Positions 19,017 through 27,896 of a stretch of DNA of 64,000 bases are shown in pieces (the stretch's first letter is position 1; each line of letters starts with the position of its first letter). The translations under genes were made by a program, and so were the position numbers. The DNA comes from Shinisaurus crocodilurus. Lineage: Eukaryota > Chordata > Lepidosauria > Squamata > Shinisauridae. The notes below the pieces were generated by a model. That model was not told the origin of the DNA. It did not search any database and worked only from the letters and a program-made list of their open reading frames with translations. The stretch is from contig CM037879.1 in NCBI GenBank assembly GCA_021292165.1, positions 39,462,339-39,526,338 on the forward strand. Reading direction: 5' to 3'.

Positions 19017-20574
19017 CAGGGATGGGGACTCGGACTCGACGACTCGACTCGCGAGTCCGACTGAGTCCCCCCTTTGACTCGAGTCCCACTCGAGTCCCAA
19101 TTTTTTCAATGGGACTCGAGACTCGACTCGGGACTCGAGCCCAATGACTCCGCTGCCGCCGCCGCCGCCACCACTCACGTCACCGCCGTCGCTGTCTCCC
19201 TCGCCGCCACCCGCTCCCAGCTACCGCCGCCGCCATCGCACGCCATCACGCCACCTGCGCCGGTCCCGTCATCACTTCCGGCGCGTCACCTCCGCCGCGC
19301 CGGGACCCTGCTCCGGCGCGCTTGGCCGCCGCCGCTTTAAACAGAGCGGCGGCAGCCAAGCGCGCCGGAGCAGGGTCCCGGCGCGGCGGAGGTGACGCGC
19401 CGGGACCCTGCTCCAGCGCGCTTGGCCGCCGCCGCTTTAAACAGAGCGGCGGCAGCCAAGCGCGCCGGAGCAGGGTCCCGGCGCAGCGGAGGTGACGCGC
19501 CGGGACCCTGCTCCGGCGCGCTTGGCCGCCGCCGCTTTAAACAGAGCGCTTTAAGTTTCATGTAATCCCCCCCCTTTATTATTTTTTAAAAACTAAAGGC
19601 TGTCACTAGAAGCTGAAATCAGGAGTGGAGGGTGGGTGGGTGAAAGGGAGTTGCTTAGCCCTTTCCCTGCTGGCCATTTTTCTACTCCCCTCAAAAGAAA
19701 AAGTTTCGGGCCACCCCCATATCTTTTTCCTCTGCAGGGAAAAAAAAGACAGCTGGGGGGGGATTAAGAGAGGGAAAACAGCTCACTGGGAAATGGTTAT
19801 GCACCTTCTTCTGTTTCCAATTGCAGCTTCCAGCAGCCAATTTGGCTGCCGCCGCTCTGTTTAAAGCGGCGGCGGCCAAGCGCGCCGGAGCAGGGTCCCG
19901 GCGCGGCGGAAGTGACGCGCCGGGACCCTGCTCCGGCGCGCTTGGCCGCCGCCACTTTAAACAGAGCGGCGGCAGCCAAGCGCGCCGGAGCAGGGTCCCG
20001 GCGCGGCGGAGGTGACGCGCCGGGACCCTGCTCCGGCGCGCTTGGCTGCCGCCTTAAACAGAGGCATACAGTGGCATACGATGGCGGCTGCTGCGAGTGG
20101 CTGGCGGCGAGGGAGATGGCGGCGAGCGGGAGGCGGCGGCGGCGGCGGCGGTGAGGGCAACTCAAGCGGCACGGAGAACACTCTCCGCGCCGCTCAGAAG
20201 AGCGAGATCGGGCCGCGCCGCCGCCCCGGAGAACTACAAACCCAGGGAGGGCTCGTAATGCGTCCCTGGTGTGGCAGCGGCGGCGGCAGGAGCAGGGACG
20301 AGGGAAGGACCCACCTATGGTAAGTGGGGGCGGCGGCGGCGGTGGCCCATGGAGGGAGCGGGAGGGTCTCCACGGGAGGAAGGGCAGCTCTTCTTCCTCT
20401 CGCGGAGACCCTCCCGCTCCCTCCATGGGCCGCCGCTTTGGGAGGGACTCGGGACTCGTGACTCGACTCGAGTCACCATTTTGGACCTTGGACTCGAGAC
20501 TCGACTCGAGACTTGGGTCCAAAGACTCGTGACTCGACTCGTGACTCGAGGCCAAGGACTCTTCAACATCCCTG
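19017..20574. mobile_element. 1.56-kb GC-rich hAT-like element with ACTCG subterminal arrays
   Basis: Termini are CAGGGATG and CATCCCTG, flanked by exact 8-bp duplications GTAGGTTG (19009-19016 and 20575-20582). Both subterminal regions are packed with ACTCG/CGAGT words (19026-19140 and 20448-20550), as expected of hAT transposase-binding arrays. The interior has a GC-rich palindromic unit (ggaccctgctccggcgcgct ... gccgccgctttaaacagag and its complement) repeated at 19299-19550 and 19855-20060, then 20080-20440 resembling a CpG-island first exon. Long open frames on both strands are low-complexity (Ala/Arg/Pro) and I find no transposase, so it is non-autonomous. Confidence 0.9.
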
Positions 20575-20582
20575 GTAGGTTG

Positions 20583-21054
20583 CTCTGCCTCTCTCTCTCT
20601 CTCTCTGTTTCTTTAAAGTGCTGAGCATCTTGCCTTCACTTGAAGCCCTAAAAATATTCATGACTTGACATGAATAAAGATCTGGTTGGTTGTTTTTCAG
20701 ATTAGAAGTGTGAAAGAAGTTTTGAATTTACAGTCCTAAAAAAAACACAACCTTGTCCAAGCAGAGACAGACAGCTTTGCAAACAGTTCCATGGGTTTTT
20801 TTTAAATAGCAAATCTCTACATTAATAAAATATTTACAGGTAGTTACAAGGTGGCCTTGTGCAAAGCAGCTCTCTGTCTAAGCTGCACCAAGCAGCTGTG
20901 TGAATATAGCTGTAGCTATATATTTAATTATAGAATATGATTCTATTTCCTGCATAGCTCAGAGACTTGTAAATTACTGGAATTTTATTATTAATGTATG
21001 TTGTTCAGCGGTTAGCGAACTCTCATAAACCTAACACATTCCACTTCTTCACAG
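20583..21054. other. End of intron 3, unclassified
   Basis: AT-rich sequence leading to the branch-point and acceptor region of exon 4 (cttcttcacag). No repeats named. Confidence 0.4.
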
Positions 21055-21134
21055 GTTTTTCTTTACATATCTTCTGCCGCACAGTGCCCCTTCATCCCTG
21101 AGACCATTGCTGGATGTGATCGTCAATGCTACAG
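21055..21134 (+). CDS. PKDCC: PKDCC (VLK) exon 4
   Basis: An 80-bp exon that completes the Arg codon started in exon 3 and encodes [20 protein letters not shown] and VIVNAT, ending with the first G of a Gly codon. The NAT tripeptide is followed by Gly and is a potential N-glycosylation sequon. The sequence matches the C-lobe of PKDCC. Acceptor ttcacag and donor acag/gtaagg are both good. Confidence 0.96.
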
Positions 21135-21137
21135 GTA

Positions 21138-21600
21138 AGGGCATACAAAGATCCTTACTGGATCAGGCCGAAGGTCCATCTAGTGCAGCAGCCCACAGTG
21201 GCCAGTGAGATGCTTTTGAGAAGGCCACAAGGAGAGCTTGCAGGCAGTAGACTTCTCCCCCTGTTGCTCCCCAGCATCTGGAGTTCAGTGGCATGGAGGT
21301 TCCATATAGCCATCGCGGCTCTTGATCGATCTCTCCTCCATTGATTGGTCCAATCCCCTTTTAAAGTCCTCGTGGCCATCTTAATGGTAGAAAATTCTAT
21401 GAATTCAATTATGCATTGGGTGAAGACTTCCTATCCTGAATCTACTGTCAATCAATATCATTGGTTGACCTTTAGTTTCTCTTAATGAAAGAGTGGGGGA
21501 AACCTTGCACTATCTACTGTCTTGACACCATGTATAATTTTATAAAACAATCTATCTTTCCCCCCCCCCCCATAGCAATCTTTATTTTTTCCTAAATTAA
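21138..21600 (-). mobile_element. LINE 3'-end fragment, degraded
   Basis: Starts only a few bases after the exon 4 donor: 'gatccttactggatcaggcc', 'gaaggtccatctagtgcagc', 'ccaatccccttttaaagtcc' and 'attgggtgaagacttcct'. Same RT C-terminal tail family as 17517-17825 on the - strand, with more divergence. Confidence 0.65.
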
Positions 21601-21830
21601 AAAGGCCCACATATTTTCGTCAGTCTGCTCCAACCTTCTGAAGAGGCTCCAATTTCCTGATCATGTTACCCTTTGTTTTTTTGTTTTTGTTTTTACTAGA
21701 ACCCTGTGATCCACCTGGTACAAAAGACAGACACTTAGAATTAAAGAGCCCAGGAATTTGTTTAGAGTGCCAGAACTCGATGGAACTCACATATCTTCCA
21801 CATAATAATCCACTCCTGGTTTCCCTAAGC

Positions 21831-21966
21831 CAGGGCTCTCCAACCTTGGGTCCCCAGATATTGCTGGCCTACAGCTCCCAGCATACCCAGCCAGCATGGC
21901 GAATGGCAAGGGATTCTGGGAGCTGTAGTCCAGCAACATCTGGGGACCCAAGGTTGGAGAGCCCTG
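21831..21966. mobile_element. Palindromic hAT MITE with 8-bp target duplication
   Basis: A 136-bp foldback, CAGGGCTCTCCAACCTTGGG to GGTTGGAGAGCCCTG, with exact flanking duplications CCCTAAGC (21823-21830 and 21967-21974). Sister copy of 7773-7910; the two are alike over the whole length. Confidence 0.93.
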
Positions 21967-22389
21967 CCCTAAGCTTTCTTCATTTCAGCGGTAGGGCAGG
22001 TAGGGAGTCATTTTGTTGCTGTTATTGTTAAAATGATTGGGAATCAAAAAACCTTTGGTGATCTACTGCAGATCTCCTAAAGATCCACCAGTAGTTCCAG
22101 ATCTACCTTCTGCCCAACCCTGCTTTATAGCATAAGAGGAAAAAAAAAAAGCAGATCTCTATCCCAGGAGGCATACAATCTATATTTCAGCAGTGTGGGT
22201 GGTAACAGAGGGAGAGTGGGAATGAGAGAGGTTTGGATAACAAAGAAGGAATATGAATAATTTCAGTTACTAAAGTCCTGTTCAGACCATAGTTCTGGCA
22301 ATCTCAGAATTGTTTCTTACCACTTGGTTTGATAATTCAGACAACCAAGGTTGAGAGGGCTAACTTCAGCATAATTTGATCTTCTGCAT

Positions 22390-22605
22390 TGGCTCACTAG
22401 GGGACCAATGTGGTGTAGTAAAATGTTGGAGTTGGACCAAGGAGATTTGGGTTCAAATCCCTACTCGGCCATGAAGCTTAGTGGCAGGCCAGGCACCCTC
22501 TCTCAACCTAACCTACCTCACAGGGTTGTTGTGAAGATAAAATAAGATAACCCTATATTTGCTGTCTGGTGCTCCTTGGAGGAAGGCAGGATAGAATTAT
22601 GACAA
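22390..22605 (+). mobile_element. CORE-SINE
   Basis: Head 'ccaatgtggtgtagtaaaat' with box B-like 'gggttcaaatccctactcgg', core 'aacctacctcacagggttgt', and a diverged tail 'ctccttggaggaaggcagga'. Full length but older than the copies at 24.97 and 42.36 kb. Confidence 0.8.
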
Positions 22606-22777
22606 ATAATAGTTATGCCTTTCATTTTGTCCCCTTCCAATGCCCCCTGACCTATTTTTTGCTCCCCACCAGTCCCCACATTCATTACCTCACCCGCTCT
22701 AAAGTCCCCATACCTGCTGCTACTGGACAGGGTTTCTGTTCTGTCTCTAAGCCATGATTTTCCTTTACTTCTTACAG

Positions 22778-22885
22778 GAGAACTTCAGTGGGGAATTGAT
22801 GAAACAGCTGCTCACCTTGAAAGAGTTTTGCATTTATACAAGAGTGGCATGTACCTCCGGAACATTACACGGAAACCCAAATCAG
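22778..22885 (+). CDS. PKDCC: PKDCC (VLK) exon 5
   Basis: A 108-bp exon that completes a Gly codon and encodes [35 protein letters not shown], plus the first base of the next codon. It matches the PKDCC C-lobe; NIT is a sequon. Acceptor ttcttacag, donor atcag/gtaaag. The intron that follows is about 27 kb. Confidence 0.96.
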
Positions 22886-23403
22886 GTAAAGTACCACTCT
22901 TAGAAATGTAGAGAAGAAACTGAAAAAGGGGAGCAGGGCATGCATGCTCAAGACTGCCAAAGAGCTCTCGATAACAACCCAGAGCAGGTCCAGCTACATG
23001 TTTGAGGGGGTGCCCCGGGCAAACTGTGTCCTCTGGTGAGCCCCTTATTCTGGTTGTGGTGGCAGCACCACAAAGAGTGCAGGGCGGCTGGGTCTGGCCA
23101 TCCATTTCATTTCCCACAATGCCTCAGAGTGATGCTGGATTGGAAACATTGTGGGAAATTGAAAGAGTGGCTAGACTAGATCCAAACACCTGGCACAGCT
23201 TGGAATATCGGGCCCATAATAAAAATTAAGGGGCCCTCCTGGGCAGGCATCAGTAATGGGCCCTGGCACCTGCCCAAGGATGCCAGGTGCTGGCATCTCC
23301 TGCCCTTATTGGAAGGGATTACTTGGCTACTATGTAAGAAACTTGTCTGTCAAACTGATGGATGATGAAGTACCCAGTGTGCTGCCATCGGTTGGATTTC
23401 TGT
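22886..23403. other. Start of intron 5, mostly unclassified
   Basis: Short pieces reminiscent of MITEs (for example 'gatgctggattggaaacatt') but no defined element. No coding signal beyond exon 5. Confidence 0.3.
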
Positions 23404-23540
23404 ACAGCTATTATTATTTTTATTTTCAGCATTTTTACCCCACTCTTCAGCCAGAAAAGGCTCCCAGGGTGACTTACAAAGATTAATATTAGACAGTCCT
23501 CGCCCTCAGGCTTACAATCTAAAATACATGACACAAAAGG
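23404..23540 (-). mobile_element. Short retroelement tail, second copy at 63.32 kb
   Basis: On the - strand this reads 'tgtaagtcaccctgggagcc', 'ttttctggctgaagagtggg' and 'gtaaaaatgctgaaaataaa'. The + strand segment 63324-63423 has the same sequence and is bounded by a short target duplication, which supports mobility by retrotransposition. Confidence 0.6.
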
Positions 23541-23840
23541 AAAAGGGATTAGGGGGGAGGAGGAAGAAAGCAAAACTCAGGCACCAGTTCTTAGTTACAA
23601 GGTTCTTACAGATTTTTTTCCCCTTTTTTCCTTTCTTTTCATCATGCTAAGTACAGCACATATTTGGGCTCCAGATGAACTGGGATCCTAATTGTAGTAT
23701 AGCAGAATTATCTTCTCCTGTTCTCTGTGCCAGGTTTTTTAAAATTCCCAAAGCCCAGAACAGAGTGGTTCTATTCTCTTCTTACACTATAAGGGGGTAT
23801 GAGCACAGGTCTACTTGCAGAGAGCCAGTATGGTATAGCA

Positions 23841-23934
23841 GCTGTACAGTGCAATCCTATACATGTCTGCTCAGAAGCAAGTCCCATCGAATTCAAGGGG
23901 GTTTACTTCCAGGGTATAGGATTGCAGCTTTAAT
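23841..23934. mobile_element. Palindromic MITE (GCAATCCTATGCA family)
   Basis: The left arm 'gtgcaatcctatacatgtct' and the right arm 'gggtataggattgcagc' are inverted; the middle 'aagcaagtcccatcgaattc' folds on 'gggggtttacttcc'. About 90 bp and non-coding. Confidence 0.65.
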
Positions 23935-24114
23935 CCCCACATATACAGGTTGCAAATAGATGGTCTGTGTACCCCCCCCCCCTTAATTTTGAGGTCCCCC
24001 CATTTTTCTAGGGTTCCTCTCAGAAGAACCAAAGTAATGATCAGGTATAAGGTTGGATTACATTAAAAACCAAAAACAAATGGACAATGTGCATAGGTTG
24101 TTTCACTTTGACTT

Positions 24115-24300
24115 CTGAAATCTCAATTCAGTCCTGTCCAGAATCCTGCATGCTCTGTTGCACATACAGACTGCCCCATTCATTTCAATGGAGGAAGCAA
24201 ATCTGCTGTACAAACAATGCATATTTGGATCAGCATTGAAATGAATGGGCAAGACAATATAGGTAGAATGATCTCTGTGTTGTAAGAAACTGCTGGATTG
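24115..24300. repeat. Weak inverted-repeat region
   Basis: 'cccattcatttcaatggagg' (about 24175) is inverted in 'agcattgaaatgaatgggca' (about 24233). It may be a degraded MITE. Otherwise unclassified. Confidence 0.4.
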
Positions 24301-24840
24301 AAATAAGTGTCCTCAATAGGTATTGTAAAACCATCTAATAATAAGATGGTGATCTTAGGGAAGTTACCTTTTTTTAAAAGATTCCAGCTTTGCATGAAAG
24401 AGGCTGAGAATCAAGCCTAAATTGTTTCTGAGAGAGAGAGACAGAGGGAGAGAGAGAGACTCTTTTCAAGTATAATTCCATGTGAGGAAAGTGGCACCAA
24501 CAGTCAATAGGAAAGCAACTCCATGAAAGTTCTTGTCAATCTGAGCCTCCCCATAAATAAACGTTAACAAGATAAACCTTGGTAATGTTACAGAAGGACT
24601 TGGGTCTTAAGCTTCCACTGTGCTTTGGTTGTAAAACTTTTTATAGTGCCATAAATTATATTCTACTTTGGACTTTGCTTTAGTGACACAGAAACAAAGC
24701 ATATGTGAGTGGGGGGGAAGCTGTAATAGTCATGTGTGTTTTTCTCTAATCGTAAATCACCCCATTATTAAAGTTCGTTATCTGGAAGCTGTGCTATTTG
24801 AAATGACAGTGTATTAAAAAAAAGACTTGTGTGGGGGACA

Positions 24841-24932
24841 TGTGCAGCACAATCCTATGCAGGTTTATTTGGAAGTAAGTTCCTTGATGTTCATTACTCC
24901 CAAATAACTGTGCATAGAATTGCAGAATTAAT
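24841..24932. mobile_element. Palindromic MITE (GCAATCCTATGCA family)
   Basis: 'gcagcacaatcctatgcagg' to 'ctgtgcatagaattgcagaa', foldback with 'gaagtaagttccttgatg' in the centre. Nearly the same sequence recurs at 25938-26030. Confidence 0.65.
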
Positions 24933-24967
24933 GATGTTGCATATGTTGAATGCAACATATACAACAT

Positions 24968-25212
24968 ATGCATTCATGTGGCGTAGTGGTGAGAGTGTTG
25001 GACTGGGACTCGGGAGATCCGGGTTCTAGTCCCCGCTCGGCCTTGAAACTCACTGGGTGACTTTGGGCCAGTCACTAACTCTTAGCCTAACCTACCTCAC
25101 AGGGTTGTTGTGAGGATAACATGGAAAGGAGGAGGAGGATTATGTAAGCCGCCTTGGGTTCCTTGCAGGGAAAAAGGCGGGGCATAAATATAATAAATAA
25201 ATAAATAAATAT
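24968..25212 (+). mobile_element. CORE-SINE, full length
   Basis: Box A-like 'gtggcgtagtggtgagagtg', box B-like 'gggttctagtccccgctcgg', core 'cctaacctacctcacagggt', 3' region 'ccgccttgggttccttgcag' and an (AAAT)n tail. One of the two best copies in the window, so the subfamily was active comparatively recently. Confidence 0.9.
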
Positions 25213-25222
25213 CAGTGGTCAG

Positions 25223-25515
25223 TATAAGAGGTTTAAAGATGTTCTTAAGGCTAATCTAAAAAAATGCAATATAAACATCGAGAACTGGGAAGCTCTGGCC
25301 CATGAACGATCTAACTGGAGGTTGCCCTTTCACAAAGGTTCTATGGACTTTGAAGAAGCCCAGTGCAAGGTGAAAGGGAGAAACGTGCTAAGCGAAAAGC
25401 ACGTCAAATGAATCCTTTACAGGACCATCTTCCATCTGGTAACCTGTGTCCTCACTGTGGGAAGCTGTGTGGATCTAGAATTGGCCTCCACAGTCACTTA
25501 CGGACCCATCGCTAG
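25223..25515 (+). pseudogene. Non-LTR retrotransposon C-terminus with C2H2-type finger (frameshifted)
   Basis: Without an ATG, the frame from 25223 reads YKRFKDVLKANLKKCNINIE then NWEALAHERSNWRLPFHKGS, a C-terminal block seen in retrotransposon polyproteins of many animals (RFKD.LK..L......WE.LA.DR..WR...). A frameshift near 25400 leads to AKRKARQMNPLQD and a zinc-finger-like CPHCGKLCGSRIGLHSHLRT, then a stop at 25513-25515. The 3' sequence 'atcttactcagtcacgagtg' belongs to the same element. It follows directly on the SINE tail. Exact clade not assigned. Confidence 0.75.
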
Positions 25516-25937
25516 AGTCTACACAATTTTCTTTAGAATTTCCTCCTTTTAAAATTTTCTTTTGTAATTTTAATCTGGAAGACAATCTTACTCAGTCACG
25601 AGTGATTGCCTACTAATGATGTTGCAGTGAACCCGAAACAAAACGTAGGCTGCAAACAGGACTTGTAAGGCTATGGGATTTTGGCATCAACCACTTTCCT
25701 TTGAATCTGGTTATGGTAATCAGAATTGTTAGAAATATACATTGCAAAAAACAAAACAAAAGACATGGCTCCCATCCTTTATTTGCTTATTCTCATATTA
25801 TTCCTCTGAAATCATTGAACACTGGCAAATGTGGCATATGTACAGCTTTTTCTTCATAGCTGTTTAGAAAATAGATGATAAGTATGATATCTCCTTTTTT
25901 GTTGGGTTTATTTTCTTGCGCTCCTTACAAAGATGTA

Positions 25938-26030
25938 CATGTGCAGCACAATCCTATGCAGGTTTACTTGGAAGTAAGTTCATTGACGTTTATTACTCCC
26001 ACATAACTGTGCATAGAACTGCAGCCACAT
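25938..26030. mobile_element. Palindromic MITE (GCAATCCTATGCA family)
   Basis: 'gcagcacaatcctatgcagg' to 'ctgtgcatagaactgcagcc'. Near-identical to the copy 1.1 kb upstream. Confidence 0.65.
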
Positions 26031-26104
26031 TCATTGACTTTGCCCTCATTTGCCAATAGTGGTGCCACCATGTAGCCAAACCTGATTGGCTATGTATTGT
26101 TGTG

Positions 26105-26305
26105 ATGTTGTTAGGGCCATCCAAAGACATTTTGCTGCCTGAGGCAAAGAACAAGATGGTACCTGCTCCCATTCCACCTACAGATGCTGACCAGATGGGC
26201 AGCTGAATATTATTTCAACACTGGTGACAGGACAGCGTCCTCCACCACACCTGAGGGCAGTGGATAGCATCTGTTTGCCTGCATCAGACCCTTAGGGGGC
26301 TATCC
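26105..26305. mobile_element. hAT-like MITE remnant
   Basis: Contains 'agacattttgctgcctgagg' and 'caaagaacaagatgg'. The same block occurs at 38.37 kb ('agatattttgctgcctcagg') and in weaker form at 6.72 kb. Termini not resolved. Confidence 0.4.
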
Positions 26306-27314
26306 ATGCCCCTGCATGGTGATAGAGCAGACTCTAGCAATCATGCAAGGGAGAGCTATTATTCCCATGTTTATCAAACAGGAAAAGGAAACCAGTAGGT
26401 AGAGCATTGTGCAGGGCTACTAGAGCTATATTAAGTGTTCTATCTCCTGGACTACACTGCCCTTTATTATAATATATATATATAATGAGTGGTTACTGTA
26501 AGTACCATTTGGGAAATGCATCTCCCTGATTATAGTATTTCCAGCTGTGGATTATTCATAAGACCTTTCCTGCCTTATCCATTAACTAATCTAGCACAAG
26601 TATAGGCAACTTAACCCTATTCCCAAAGGCACTGGGCTTCTGTACTTTTGAGAGCTCTGAGGAAGGCAGAGATTTCACAGGTGTGCCTTTCTTATCACAC
26701 TGTTTGCAGTGTGAAGGAAAAGTGCACCTACTGAATGTTGTATTTCTTCAGAGCTCTTCATGGGGCAGAACCCTTGTCCCTTTTGAAACATGTTCCTCTG
26801 AAATGAGAGAAGAGAAGAGCCAACAGCCCATGCCAAAGACAGCTGCCAAGGCATTTGAGCAAGGCCTTTATTGCTGCTTTGCCCGTGTTAGCCCTGTCCT
26901 TAGGCATTTCAGGCATCAAATCTTGTTGCTTTAAATCTCATTAAAACAAAGGAGCAAGCCATTATTATGCCCTGAGGGTTTCCTATATGCCAAAAGAAAG
27001 CTGGGTGGGGGTGGGCTTGCTTCCTGAAAAAGGAAAGGAATGCAATGCCAGCTTATAAGGTATGACATTAGCTGTTCTCATTTGCCCTTTGACATCTTGG
27101 CAAAGCCATGCTGTGTGTAAATATTTACAGTACAATAGTCTTTCCGAAATGCTATAGTAACCTCCTGAGAAAACTGGAAGCCTGTGCAACGTAATACTCC
27201 TTCCCCCACCCCCATTCTCTCTGACTTACTTTTTGGCTGCAGCCCTGAAGCTATATGCTGCCTAGAATCTTTTATTTATTTCATTGAGAGATACAAAGGT
27301 GTAAGAATGGGAAA
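26306..27314. other. Intron 5 sequence without recognised features
   Basis: About 1 kb with an (AT)n run near 26470-26483. A non-repetitive appearance could reflect conserved or older sequence, but I see no exon. Confidence 0.3.
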
Positions 27315-27398
27315 CAGTGTGGCACAGTGGTTAGAGACTTCAGCGTAGTGTTAGGAGACTTTGATCAGAGAGACCCAGGTTGAAATGCCTGTTCACAA
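27315..27398 (+). mobile_element. CORE-SINE head fragment
   Basis: 'cagtgtggcacagtggttag' and 'gagacccaggttgaaatgcc' are the box A and box B regions. It stops where the tRNA(Ala)-like SINE begins. Confidence 0.65.
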
Positions 27399-27597
27399 CC
27401 AGCTGTAGCTCAGTGGTAGAGCATATGCTTTGCATGCAGAAAGTCCCCGGTTCAATCCACAGCATATCTCTGGGTAGGGCTGGCAAAGCTGCTGCTGGAA
27501 ATCCTGGAGAGCCGCTGCCAATCAGGGTCCACAGTACTGAGCTAGATGGACCAGTGTTCTGACTCAGCCTAAGGTAGCTTCCTATGTCCATTAGGTG
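27399..27597 (+). mobile_element. tRNA(Ala)-like SINE
   Basis: The head 'tgtagctcagtggtagagca' and 'ccccggttcaatcc' are near-perfect pol III box A and B, with 'ctttgcatgcag' in the anticodon-arm region suggesting tRNA-Ala (TGC). The body 'gagccgctgccaatcagggt' and tail 'gagctagatggaccagtgtt' recur at 38.0, 39.0, 43.8 and 31.7 kb. The long non-tRNA body shows a SINE, not a tRNA gene. Confidence 0.88.
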
Positions 27598-27896
27598 AAT
27601 CTTGGCTGGTCACCATCTCTCAACTTAATATTTTTAGTCTTTAGCCCAAATGGAATTGAAACCTAATTATATGTAGCTGTATTTGTGCAAGCTCCCTCTT
27701 ACCCATTTCTCTGCCTTTATTTATGTACTTTATTTTTATGACATGTATAAAAATATCAAAGCTTCTCAAAATTTAATTTACAAAACAGTAAATTTACTGT
27801 AAACATTTAATTTATAAAAAAAGAGAGATGGTTAGCTGTAGTGTATCAGACAATGCTCTCAAAGTCTAAATGAAACAGATTTGTTTTGTCGGTCTC

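Larger units (their letters stand above)
12960..21054 (+). other. PKDCC intron 3 (8.1 kb), repeat-filled
   Basis: Phase 2 intron whose contents are listed separately: CR1 fragments, an almost complete but rearranged CR1, a hAT insertion, and a 1.56-kb GC-rich hAT-like element. The acceptor is cttcttcacag. Confidence 0.9.

Noticed and set aside
19797..20555. 252-codon minus-strand open frame
   Set aside because: Low-complexity Arg/Ala/Pro/Ser sequence across GC palindromes and ACTCG arrays of a hAT-like element; no domain.
27402..27475. Possible tRNA-Ala gene (box A and B, TGC anticodon-like region)
   Set aside because: The similarity is followed by a long conserved non-tRNA body that recurs at several other places, and the acceptor stem is not complementary. 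It is a SINE head.
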